From contig JAUXIZ010000006.1 of NCBI GenBank assembly GCA_030620855.1, positions 1 to 18,148 of the forward strand: a stretch of 18,148 nucleotides of DNA, read 5' to 3'. This DNA is from a candidate division WWE3 bacterium. GTDB lineage: Bacteria; Patescibacteriota; WWE3; 9FT-COMBO-53-11. The position numbers and the translations under genes are program-made. Positions 5,828-13,309 of the stretch are shown here, piece after piece; position 1 is the stretch's first letter, and each line of letters begins with the position of its first letter. The notes beneath the pieces were generated by a model. The model was given only the letters and a program-made list of their open reading frames with translations. It did not search any database and had not been told where the DNA came from.

Positions 5828-6754
5828 TTAGCCCCCGATGACGTAGATGATTAAAAATAGGGAAATTAGCCAAAGTGCAACAGTACCAAGCAGGGGAAAG
5901 TCTGTGATTAAAACCTGCTCCGGCGATTCACCCTCCTTCTTTTCGTAAATTACGTAAAAATACCGGACGACCCCGTATATAACCAAAGGCACCGTTAAAA
6001 GAATAAGCTTTGGCGAAGAAAGTGTCGCCGGCAGGATGTCGGACAAAGAAGTGCTGCCCGGGGAGTTTTGAAAAGCAAAGATCGAGTAGGCCAAGGCGGT
6101 ATAGGAAGCCGACATGGAAATCGCCGAGTCCAAAAGCGCATCCGGGTAATGCCGAAGAGTCTCCCGGGTTGCAAGGCGCTTCCTCAGGGAAGAAAGGAGG
6201 GTCCGTTCCGACCGCCTTTTACCAAAAGCCAAAAGAAGCGCCAAGCCAATAACCGACATGATAACCCACGAGGAAATTGGAGTTGGTAGGACAAAGGCTC
6301 CAGCGTAAACCCGCAGGACAAAAGCAGCTGCGACCCACAAGGCGTCAAGGATTATCACATTTCTTATTAGGAAGCTGTAGCTTAGTTGCAGAGCTATAAA
6401 TGCCAGGGCGATGCCAAAAAAGTAGGAGTTAAAGTTTAAAAACACATAGGTTAAAGTTCCGGTTCCCAGTACCACTGCGGCAACGATCGCTGCCCTAACG
6501 GACAACTCTCCTGAGGCGATTGGCCTGCGTTTTTTGACCGGGTGCTTTTTGTCCCTTTCACGGTCTTTCAGATCGTTTATTAGATATGCGGTTGAGGATA
6601 GGAAGCAAAAGACAAAAAAGGCTTCAATAAGGCGTGGAAGAGTTCCCACATTAAAAAGATCTCCCCAGAAAAACGCTGCGGCGAAGATGCTTAAATTTTT
6701 TAGCCACTGCTGTGGTCTTGCCGAAATTACTAAGGCTTTTATTATCCTCATCAT
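5828..6754 (-). CDS. UbiA-family prenyltransferase, decaprenyl-phosphate phosphoribosyltransferase-like
   Basis: A 308-residue membrane protein with eight to nine predicted helices. Residues 12-20 read ARPQQWLKN. The first aspartate-rich motif is ND61LKD64RERD68 followed by HPVKKRRPIASG, exactly the layout of the Rv3806c-like branch of UbiA. Later signatures agree: YSFLIRN, a segment with LRVYAGAF, SSWVIM, LAFGKRRSE and a C-terminal PEQVLITDFPLL. In Actinobacteria this branch transfers 5-phosphoribose from PRPP to decaprenyl phosphate, the first step toward the arabinofuranose donor. Here the lipid and the final sugar are inferred by family only. Two ATG codons begin the frame (6754, 6751), placed 5 and 8 bases after a perfect TATAAT with no Shine-Dalgarno, so the message is probably leaderless. 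No epimerase (DprE1/DprE2) lies in the window. Confidence 0.85.
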   Translation of the reverse strand: MMRIIKALVISARPQQWLKNLSIFAAAFFWGDLFNVGTLPRLIEAFFVFCFLSSTAYLINDLKDRERDKKHPVKKRRPIASGELSVRAAIVAAVVLGTGTLTYVFLNFNSYFFGIALAFIALQLSYSFLIRNVIILDALWVAAAFVLRVYAGAFVLPTPISSWVIMSVIGLALLLAFGKRRSERTLLSSLRKRLATRETLRHYPDALLDSAISMSASYTALAYSIFAFQNSPGSTSLSDILPATLSSPKLILLTVPLVIYGVVRYFYVIYEKKEGESPEQVLITDFPLLGTVALWLISLFLIIYVIGG

Positions 6755-6759
6755 CTTAG

Positions 6760-6767
6760 ATTATAAT
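6760..6767. promoter_or_regulatory. palindromic divergent -10 element (ATTATAAT)
   Basis: The octamer is its own reverse complement, so a consensus TATAAT can be read on both strands (plus 6762-6767; minus 6765-6760). The plus-strand gene starts at ATG 6775, seven bases downstream; the minus-strand gene at ATG 6754 or 6751, five or eight bases downstream. The -35 regions are weak on both sides. Confidence 0.6.
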
Positions 6768-6774
6768 GGTTTAT

Positions 6775-7284
6775 ATGTTGTTGACACCTCACGCTGCGGT
6801 TGGCATTGCCATAGGAAGTGCTATTCCGGACCCTAAAATTGCCATACCGCTGGCATTTTTGTCCCATTTTGTTCTGGACGCCGTTCCACACTGGGATGAT
6901 ATTGGGATGGGCCTTTCCAGCAAAAGATTTTCTAGGATCTCGCGCCCGGCTTTTAGATTTGTCTTGGTGGACTTCCTACTTGCCCTATCTTTAACTCTTT
7001 TCTTTGTCTACTGGTCTTTGCCCGATGTGGGGGTTGCAGTGATCATTTCCGCTTGTGCGTTGGCGGCCATTTTGGCCGACGCATACTATATCCCTTTGGC
7101 CTTTTTTGGCAAGCGCTGGGGACCGGTGATGTGGGTAGTAAAGCTGCAAAGCAGAATGCAGCAGAGTTCTAAAGCTCCGCGCGCTTTTGGGCTTTTGATC
7201 CAAGGCGTGTTAATAACACTTTGTTTACTAGTAGCGCACCAACAAATACTAGTGCTACTGCCGCAAATTTGGAAAATCCCTTAA
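6775..7284 (+). CDS. YdjM/DUF457-like predicted membrane-bound metal-dependent hydrolase
   Basis: A 169-residue protein. The N-terminal 45 residues carry a conserved set of polar residues in hydrophobic surroundings: TPHAAVG (His6), PDP (Asp19), SHFVLDAVPHWDD (His31, Asp35, His39, Asp41). This matches the LexA-regulated membrane hydrolase YdjM/DUF457 pattern, in which these residues are thought to bind metal. Two or three hydrophobic helices follow (about 62-80, 83-105, 139-160). No substrate is known for the family. ATG 6775 is chosen over ATG 6766, because 6766 lies inside the TATAAT box and the expected transcript start falls at about 6774. The last 116 bases overlap the convergent GT4 gene, so its C-terminal helix is read opposite that enzyme's last helix. 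Confidence 0.65.
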   Translation: MLLTPHAAVGIAIGSAIPDPKIAIPLAFLSHFVLDAVPHWDDIGMGLSSKRFSRISRPAFRFVLVDFLLALSLTLFFVYWSLPDVGVAVIISACALAAILADAYYIPLAFFGKRWGPVMWVVKLQSRMQQSSKAPRAFGLLIQGVLITLCLLVAHQQILVLLPQIWKIP

Positions 7285-8629
7285 GGACAACCGCCGGAAC
7301 AGCGATTGCCGCAACTATTCCCCACTCTAAGAGTACGATCTGCGGATGTTTCAAACCAGCCTCCATAAGCCGGTGGTGAAGGTGAGTTTTATCTCCAGCG
7401 AACGGAGATCTGCCTTTCCTGAGACGTCGGTAGATAACATGGAAGGCATCGATTATTGGGATTGCCAAAACCAGCATTGCCGTTCCGGTTTTGGCTCCGG
7501 AGAATATTGATAAAACGGCCAGAAGATACCCCAAAAGAAACGCTCCTCCTCCAAGGTAAATTTTGGCAGGGTAAAAGTTGGACGGCAAAAATCCAAGGAG
7601 CGCTCCGGCAAGTATTATTCCCAAAAGCGCGGTAATGGGGGTATTAAATATAATCGAAACAGCAACTATGGCCACACCCGCGACGGCTCCAATCCCCGCC
7701 GCTAATCCGTCCAGCCCGTCTATCCAATCCACAACGTTAACCAGGGTAAAGATCCAAACGAGTGTAAATAGATCGGCAAGAACCGTAAAGTGATAAATCA
7801 CCCCAAAAAGGGAAATAGGTATCTCCCAGGTGTCCAAACGGATGTACGTTTCTCCTATCCAGCCTGCAAGCGGGTTCCTTATAAAATCTATCCCCACGCC
7901 GCCGGCAACGATCGCTAAAGCCGCCAGGATGTGGCCGGCTCCTTGAACTGCGGGCGGAAGAGGTCTTATATCGTCGATGGTTTGGATAATGGTGATGATG
8001 GCCGCACCGGCGAGGAGCGCGATCAGGTGCTTTTCCACCGGGGCAAAAAGAAGCGTCACTGTTGAAAAGGTCAAAAATATCGGCAGCGCCCCAAACCGGG
8101 GAATTGGGCGAACTTGAGGGTATGGGCCGTGAGGTTTGTCAAATATCTTGAACCTTTGGGCGAGTTTCGCGATGACCGTTGATAGGATAAGGCTCAAAAT
8201 TGCCGACGTTCCAAGAGGCAAAAGCAGCGGGTATATCTCGTTCTCAAAAGGAAGAGGAGGGATTGGGAAAATCCAGATAATTCTAATCAGGGAAACAGCA
8301 AGTATTAAACTCACAAATAAAGCCAAAAAGGCGGGGAACAAGGAGGCGGCCTTCTCTCCCTTTTTAATGAAGGCTAAGGACACAAAAGCATTCCCGAGAA
8401 CAAAAAACAAAGAAAGTGCGGGGACGGCAAAAAGAAAAGCTTTACCGGTTAGAGCGCTTCCGGTCGTAAAAAGAAGCGGTACAGAAGAAGGAAGGGCATT
8501 AAATGACAAAAGAAGCGCCACCAGAGAAATCATGGTTACGGCAAGAGCTGCCAAAAAACCGCCAAAAACTAGCGGAGCACGTTGGGATTGATCCCCTTTT
8601 TTTAAGAGGCTTATTGCTTTAAGCTTCAT
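7169..8629 (-). CDS. WecA/TagO/MraY-type polyprenyl-phosphate sugar-1-phosphate transferase with extra N-terminal membrane module
   Basis: A 486-residue membrane enzyme of glycosyltransferase family 4, which transfers a sugar 1-phosphate from a UDP-sugar to polyprenyl phosphate to start a surface glycan. Family motifs are in order: FDKPHGPYPQVRPIPRFG (163-180), catalytic DD at 219-220, NVVDWIDGLDGLAAG (298-312, with Asp301 where Asn is usual) and DKTHLHHRLMEAGL near 425. HHRL favours WecA/TagO-like enzymes over MraY. Family members are usually about 320-380 residues. The first 125 residues here are an added module of about three helices with ALPSSVPLLF and LIRIIWIF, resembling small DUF1648-like membrane proteins. 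The start codon overlaps the end of the upstream glycosyltransferase gene by 11 bases, suggesting translational coupling. Confidence 0.9.
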   Translation of the reverse strand: MKLKAISLLKKGDQSQRAPLVFGGFLAALAVTMISLVALLLSFNALPSSVPLLFTTGSALTGKAFLFAVPALSLFFVLGNAFVSLAFIKKGEKAASLFPAFLALFVSLILAVSLIRIIWIFPIPPLPFENEIYPLLLPLGTSAILSLILSTVIAKLAQRFKIFDKPHGPYPQVRPIPRFGALPIFLTFSTVTLLFAPVEKHLIALLAGAAIITIIQTIDDIRPLPPAVQGAGHILAALAIVAGGVGIDFIRNPLAGWIGETYIRLDTWEIPISLFGVIYHFTVLADLFTLVWIFTLVNVVDWIDGLDGLAAGIGAVAGVAIVAVSIIFNTPITALLGIILAGALLGFLPSNFYPAKIYLGGGAFLLGYLLAVLSIFSGAKTGTAMLVLAIPIIDAFHVIYRRLRKGRSPFAGDKTHLHHRLMEAGLKHPQIVLLEWGIVAAIAVPAVVLKGFSKFAAVALVFVGALLVNKVLLTRLGSKAQKRAEL

Positions 8630-10139
8630 TTCGCGATTTGGTCGAGCGGACCTTAGGCGTTGGCCAGAATTCTAATCTTTTGCCGACCATAAGCCTTGTT
8701 TCGGCGTCTACGTAGGGAATAAAGGTATAAGTTAAGAGATTAATTATGACCAGCGGTCCTTCAAGCCAACCCCAAAACTTTTTCCACCACGGCCACTCTT
8801 TAGGCATTGTTTTGGAAATTCTTGCCCGGAATATAGTTAAGGGGAACAAGAAAATAAAAGCAGTTGTAAGGATAATGCCTGTTATTTGCGGAAGCTGGTG
8901 CCCCACCGACGTTAGCCGAACGTCGGGATTTACCAAGAAAAGCAGCAAAAACCCAAACGTAATCAAAAATGTGACCGTGCGCCAGATAGTATATTGCTCA
9001 AGGATGTGGTAAAGCTTGGAGAGTTTTAGGGAGAGAGGCATTTTGGTGGTCAAAAAACCCTTCATGGCGATGGGGAAGGTGATCACCCCCCAGCCCCAGC
9101 GGAGAAGCTGTTTGTATTGGGAAACGTGAGTTTTTATAACACCTTTGTCCTGTACGGCGTCGGCATAAACCGGTACGTAGAAGTGGTTTCCTTCAAAGTT
9201 GCCCTTCTTTCTGATGAGGGTGTTCCAATAAAAAGGCGTATCGTCTACTCCAAGAGACGTGTCCCAGAATCCTGTTTCGATAAGCGTCGTTAGGGGTACC
9301 GAGTAGCAAGACCAAGTGTCCTTTATATGCGGCTCAATTACCCAGGAAGATAAAACCGCAAGTGTGATGGAGTTTGCTTGAATGCGCATCATGGGCGGAA
9401 CTTCCCAAAGGTTGTTGTCGAAAAGGTAGACCGCCGTTGGGTAGAAGCGGTTCATCCGGTCCGGCTCGGTCAAAAATGCATATGAGAGCCGCGGCAGAAA
9501 CTGGGGGTGCATGCGCATGTCAGCGTCAAACGTTGTCATTAAGAAATCTTCCGTTTTAAGGTCCAATTCACGCATTTTTTCCAACGCGCGCCGCCCCGCC
9601 CAAGTTCGGTTTGCAGCCGCCCCCACCGCCTCGCCGGGAATTCCTTGCGGGTGGACAAAAGTCCACACGGTTCCCAACCGGTCCCCGAACTTACGCTTAA
9701 TTTTTTCCACGTTTGCCAAAACGCGTTTGGAGTTTTTTTCCTCGATCGAAAAGGCGATAAAAATATTTTCCGGGGGATATTTTTGGTTGGCGATGGAGGC
9801 AAATGAGCTTTCTAAAACCTCATATGACTCGTTAACGCAGGGGATTATGATCAAGTGCTTAAGGTGTTCAAACCCCCAAAGGCCCTGCACCTTTCTAAAC
9901 CAATCAACCTCCATCTCCTTTTTATAGCGCCTGTACCCAATAATGACCCCTATCAAGTGAAGGAACGCGCGGTAAACCCAGAAGATAGCAAGGAAGGTGA
10001 GGAAGAAGGCAACTGCGTAAGGAGCAATTTTTCCAAGCCAAAGAGGGGACAGAAGTACCGACCAAGTCAAAAACCCCGGCACTATTTCAAAAAGCCGCTG
10101 GAACTTATCATCATGTTTTTCGACCAAATTTTTGATCAT
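8619..10139 (-). CDS. membrane-bound family 2 glycosyltransferase
   Basis: A 506-residue protein. Two N-terminal helices (about 22-38 and 42-68) precede a cytosolic GT-A domain. IIIPCVNES (97-105) is the first strand with the nucleotide-binding region, FDADMRMHP contains the metal-binding DxD (Asp205, Asp207), GVDDTPFYW (297-305) supplies the likely base, and QLLRWGWG (344-351) matches the Q-x-x-R-W motif of processive GT2 enzymes such as cellulose and hyaluronan synthases. Three or more C-terminal helices follow. It probably extends or transfers sugars on a lipid-linked or exported glycan. It starts 14 bases after the metG stop, with a weak AGGG site, and overlaps the GT4 gene by 11 bases, so the three genes are co-transcribed. 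Confidence 0.88.
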   Translation of the reverse strand: MIKNLVEKHDDKFQRLFEIVPGFLTWSVLLSPLWLGKIAPYAVAFFLTFLAIFWVYRAFLHLIGVIIGYRRYKKEMEVDWFRKVQGLWGFEHLKHLIIIPCVNESYEVLESSFASIANQKYPPENIFIAFSIEEKNSKRVLANVEKIKRKFGDRLGTVWTFVHPQGIPGEAVGAAANRTWAGRRALEKMRELDLKTEDFLMTTFDADMRMHPQFLPRLSYAFLTEPDRMNRFYPTAVYLFDNNLWEVPPMMRIQANSITLAVLSSWVIEPHIKDTWSCYSVPLTTLIETGFWDTSLGVDDTPFYWNTLIRKKGNFEGNHFYVPVYADAVQDKGVIKTHVSQYKQLLRWGWGVITFPIAMKGFLTTKMPLSLKLSKLYHILEQYTIWRTVTFLITFGFLLLFLVNPDVRLTSVGHQLPQITGIILTTAFIFLFPLTIFRARISKTMPKEWPWWKKFWGWLEGPLVIINLLTYTFIPYVDAETRLMVGKRLEFWPTPKVRSTKSRNEA

Positions 10140-10153
10140 GCCCTGTTGGTATT

Positions 10154-11662
10154 TTACCCTAGGCGGGGAAACAGCGGTTGGGCGGGGGCAATTTTACCGC
10201 TAAACTGCTTTTTTATTTTTTCCGAGGTTTCGGGAAGAAAAGGTTCTAATGCTTCTACAATCCTAAAGAGACCATTGAAGGCTGTACTTGATGTTAGTAG
10301 TTTACCTAGTTTTCTAAATTTATTGTCCCCTTTCAATTCCCACGGCCTTTCCCGTTCTATCCAACGATCCAATGTTTTCATGTCTAACCAAATGCTAGAT
10401 AGGGCAGCAGAGAAATTTAGTTTTTCAATCCACAGATTTCCTGTTTCTTCCAGTAGGGTTGTTGTACCCTTTTCACCTTTTTGCTTGCTTTCTTCATAAA
10501 GTTTCCAAAGCCTATCTCCATCAAAGCCTTCTACAAGTTTTGCGATCCTTGAGACGAGATTGCCCAACCCGTTAGCTAGATCAGCGTTGTACGTTTTCTT
10601 AAACCGCTCTTCAGATAAATCTCCATCTTCGTAAGGTGAGAATTTAGAAAGAAGATAGTAGCGTAGGGGATCGGAACCATATTTTTTGACGAACTCAAAC
10701 GGATCCACCACGTTCCCTAACCCTTTCCGCCGTAGAGCCTGTCCTTGCGATTTACTAATCTTTTGCCCATCAACTGTTAAATATCCGTGTACAAAGATTT
10801 TTTTCGGTAAAGGAAGTTCGGCGGATAAGAGCATTGCTGGCCAGTAAACTGCGTGGAAGCGAATAATACCCTTACCGATCACATGGATGCGATTGGGATT
10901 TTCCAACCAGAACTTCTTGAAAGGCTCCGCATTTTTTGCATACCCAAGCCCAGTTAGGTAATTTGTTAAAGCGTCAAACCACACATACATTATTTGAGTG
11001 TCATCACCTGGGACTGGGATACCCCACCCATGTGCGCGTTCAACCGAGCGCGAGATGGAAAAATCCTCTAGACCTTGATTGATGAAGGAAAGAACCTCAT
11101 TTTTCCTTGTCTTTGGGATAATCTTGAGCTCATCTTTTTCAATTAGGTCTTCAAGTTGATCTTGGTACTTGGAGAGGCGGAAGAAGTAGTTTTCTTCTTC
11201 AACCTCTTCACAAGGGGTGTTGTGTTCGGGGCATTTACCATCTACCAAATCCTTGCCCTTTTTAAATTCTTCGCACCCAACGCAATAAAGCCCCCTGTAT
11301 TTTTTCTTGTAGATGTCATTGGGATTGCAGGCTTTCCAAAACTTTTGTGCGCCTTCGATGTGGCGATCTTCGGTGGTGCGGATAAAATCATCGAAGGAGA
11401 GGTTGAGAGCACCTTTTAAATCTTTGAACCGTTTGGAGTTCCTATCAACGAATGTTTCGACTTCTTCTCCTGCTTCTTCAGCGGCTTGGACATTTTTAAG
11501 AGCATTCTCGTCAGTACCGGTTAAAAAGTAAGTGTCGTCCCCAATGAGCCGGTGATAGCGGGCAAGAACGTCCGCTTGGACAACTTCAAGAGCAAACCCG
11601 ATGTGAGGGGCCGCATTGACGTAAGGTATTGCTGTCGTTATGTAGAATTTAGAGTTTTCCAT
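10154..11662 (-). CDS. metG: methionyl-tRNA synthetase
   Basis: A 502-residue class I synthetase that charges tRNA-Met. The HIGH motif appears as PHIG (19-22) after AIPYVNAA. A single zinc knuckle has Cys127, Cys130, Cys144 and His147, the one-knuckle arrangement of the Thermus/Bacillus type. The active-site WFDALTNYL (228-236) is present, and the KMSKS motif is KISKS (301-305). Unusually, nine residues (QGQALRRKG) lie between KISKS and LGNVVDP, which are normally adjacent. The anticodon-binding helical domain is intact, and the protein ends without the C-terminal tRNA-binding (Trbp111-like) domain. A TATGAT sequence 14 bases before the ATG could be a local -10. It is the second gene of the minus-strand operon that continues into two glycosyltransferases. 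Confidence 0.96.
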   Translation of the reverse strand: MENSKFYITTAIPYVNAAPHIGFALEVVQADVLARYHRLIGDDTYFLTGTDENALKNVQAAEEAGEEVETFVDRNSKRFKDLKGALNLSFDDFIRTTEDRHIEGAQKFWKACNPNDIYKKKYRGLYCVGCEEFKKGKDLVDGKCPEHNTPCEEVEEENYFFRLSKYQDQLEDLIEKDELKIIPKTRKNEVLSFINQGLEDFSISRSVERAHGWGIPVPGDDTQIMYVWFDALTNYLTGLGYAKNAEPFKKFWLENPNRIHVIGKGIIRFHAVYWPAMLLSAELPLPKKIFVHGYLTVDGQKISKSQGQALRRKGLGNVVDPFEFVKKYGSDPLRYYLLSKFSPYEDGDLSEERFKKTYNADLANGLGNLVSRIAKLVEGFDGDRLWKLYEESKQKGEKGTTTLLEETGNLWIEKLNFSAALSSIWLDMKTLDRWIERERPWELKGDNKFRKLGKLLTSSTAFNGLFRIVEALEPFLPETSEKIKKQFSGKIAPAQPLFPRLG

Positions 11663-11688
11663 TCCAGAGAAATCCTATCATACGCTTC

Positions 11689-12090
11689 CTACTGTTTTCT
11701 GGATAGCTGTACTTCCAAAAGAAGCATCACCAGCCCCAAAAGCCCAGCGTTTAGGATGTTAAATATTTTTAAAAGTTTCATAGCCCCAAGAAGAAAAACG
11801 AAAATTCCCACAAAAAATGCCCGGCGGGAGGCGGGGTAGAAGACTATTGAGGGAGATTTGCCGGTTGCAGCCTTTCCCGCTTGGTAAAAGAGGTAGAGGA
11901 AAGTCAGAAAGAGCGCTCCAAAAGCGGCAAGGAGAAAAAGCATCTTGTTGCCAATGGCATCAGGGGAAAGGTTTATGAGTATGTATGCCCACCCACCCCA
12001 TGCGGTATAAGCCAAAATTCCGATAAGGTGTACGACCTTTGGAGTAGCATCGCGCTTGGGGCCTCTTTTTGATAAAACTTTGCGGGCCAT
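11689..12090 (-). CDS. small membrane protein of unknown function, upstream of metG
   Basis: A 133-residue protein without recognisable family. A basic N-terminus (ARKVLSKRGPKRDATPK) is followed by hydrophobic helices at about 19-41, 50-70 and 90-128 (the last probably two helices), and the protein ends in LSRKQ. This pattern predicts four membrane spans with both ends in the cytoplasm. There is no Shine-Dalgarno. GTTAAT eight bases before the ATG is a weak -10, so the transcript may be leaderless. It lies 26 bases upstream of metG on the same strand and is the likely first gene of that operon. It is divergent from the 59-residue gene at 12155. Confidence 0.65.
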   Translation of the reverse strand: MARKVLSKRGPKRDATPKVVHLIGILAYTAWGGWAYILINLSPDAIGNKMLFLLAAFGALFLTFLYLFYQAGKAATGKSPSIVFYPASRRAFFVGIFVFLLGAMKLLKIFNILNAGLLGLVMLLLEVQLSRKQ

Positions 12091-12140
12091 AACTTAAGAT
12101 TAACGAAGTTTGAGACAAACAGTCACTAAAGCAGTTTTGC

Positions 12141-12146
12141 TATATT
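12141..12146 (+). promoter_or_regulatory. -10 element for the 12155-14255 operon
   Basis: TATATT ends eight bases before the ATG at 12155, so transcription would begin at or within two bases of the start codon. No good -35 is seen at 16-18 bases upstream. Confidence 0.35.
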
Positions 12147-12154
12147 TGCTTTAG

Positions 12155-12334
12155 ATGGAAAATCAAGAAGAAACTACCAACCCTCACGATCGGCTTCCGT
12201 TCCATATTGATCGTCTAATGCTGCCTTTTTCCACGCATCCCCATGATGGGCTGACTAAGATAATGTTTGCCCTCATTGTGGGGCTCCTTTTGGGCGGTGT
12301 AATTTTTGGTGTGTACGTTCTTCTTGTCTGGTAG
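12155..12334 (+). CDS. 59-residue single-pass membrane protein upstream of rmuC
   Basis: A short open frame from ATG 12155 to TAG 12334. The first 36 residues are polar (beginning MENQEETTNPHDRLPFHIDR) and a single strongly hydrophobic helix occupies about 37-58, ending in VLLVW at the C-terminus. This layout, with a soluble head and a C-terminal tail anchor, is not random-looking. The gene fits tightly: a TATATT -10 is placed for a leaderless start, and rmuC begins 12 bases after the stop. No family is recognised. A cytosolic N-terminus with tail anchoring is the simplest topology. Confidence 0.55.
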   Translation: MENQEETTNPHDRLPFHIDRLMLPFSTHPHDGLTKIMFALIVGLLLGGVIFGVYVLLVW

Positions 12335-12346
12335 ACTTTTCTTAGA

Positions 12347-13309
12347 ATGGATATTCTTTCTCTCCTGACTCTTATTGTTCTTTTAGTTGTTATTGGCGTT
12401 GTTATTTACCTTTTACAAAAGGTTGGTCAGCTTTCTTCTCTTCTTAAAGGCGAGGAGATATTGCAGAGGCTGGAACAACATAAAGGGGAGCTTGGGGCCA
12501 ATCTGCGGTCCTTGGACGAAAGACTGCACGCGGTAACCCGCGATATTGGCGGTGTAAAAGAGGTAACAACCAGTTTGCAGGAGTTTCAGGCCTCTCTAAA
12601 GTCGCAAAAAATCAGAGGCAACGTTGGGGAGATGATCCTAGAAGATCTCCTGCATCAAGTTTTCCCCTCCAGCGGTTACGAGAGCCAATTTACATTTAAA
12701 AACGGCAAAAGGGCGGATGCCGTGATTAAAACCCGCCAAGGTTTTATCCCTGTAGATTCAAAGTTTCCGGTTGAAGATTTCCAGAAATTCTCTCAGGCCG
12801 AGGATGAGGGGGAAAGATCCAGACTTTGGAAAGCTTTTGTTAGGAACGTCAAGCAAAAGATGGATGAGACCGCCCAATACATCCTGCCGGAGGAAGGGAC
12901 GGTTCCTTTCGTTCTTATGTATATACCCTACGAGCCTATTTTCCAGGAGGTAGTTTCCGATTCGGAGCTGATGCGCTACACTCTGGAAAAAAGCGTGTTT
13001 TTTACCTCGCCCCAAACTTTTTTGGTAACTATTCAATCCATTCTTTTGGGTCTCCAGCGCGAGCATTTTGCCGAGCAGGCGGATGAGATATTAAAAACCC
13101 TGCATTCCGTTTCCAAGGACGCCGGCGAGTTTGATACTCTTTTGAGCCGGTCCGCTGCCCAACTTGCCGATGCCAAAAACAATATGGATAGGCTACTTGG
13201 AGTTTTTGCTGCTCTTTTGGCTAAACTAGAGCAGTTGAAGGATTTGGACTCCAAACCCAAGAAATTAAGAAATGGAGCTTCTAAAAGGAGTAAAAGAATC
13301 AAATCATAG
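12347..13309 (+). CDS. rmuC: RmuC family protein
   Basis: A 320-residue protein. An N-terminal membrane helix (about 5-24) precedes a coiled-coil region (about 28-95). The RmuC domain follows, with signatures RGNVGEMILEDLL, KRADAVIKT, FIPVDSKFPVEDF and FVLMYIPYEPIF. RmuC proteins limit rearrangements at inverted repeats and contain a fold related to restriction endonucleases; the acidic and lysine residues in the AD and VDSKFP motifs fit that fold. Escherichia coli RmuC is about 475 residues, so this is a short version with a reduced coiled coil. There is no Shine-Dalgarno; TAGACT nine bases before the ATG is a weak -10. The 3' end overlaps the next gene by 38 bases. Confidence 0.9.
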   Translation: MDILSLLTLIVLLVVIGVVIYLLQKVGQLSSLLKGEEILQRLEQHKGELGANLRSLDERLHAVTRDIGGVKEVTTSLQEFQASLKSQKIRGNVGEMILEDLLHQVFPSSGYESQFTFKNGKRADAVIKTRQGFIPVDSKFPVEDFQKFSQAEDEGERSRLWKAFVRNVKQKMDETAQYILPEEGTVPFVLMYIPYEPIFQEVVSDSELMRYTLEKSVFFTSPQTFLVTIQSILLGLQREHFAEQADEILKTLHSVSKDAGEFDTLLSRSAAQLADAKNNMDRLLGVFAALLAKLEQLKDLDSKPKKLRNGASKRSKRIKS

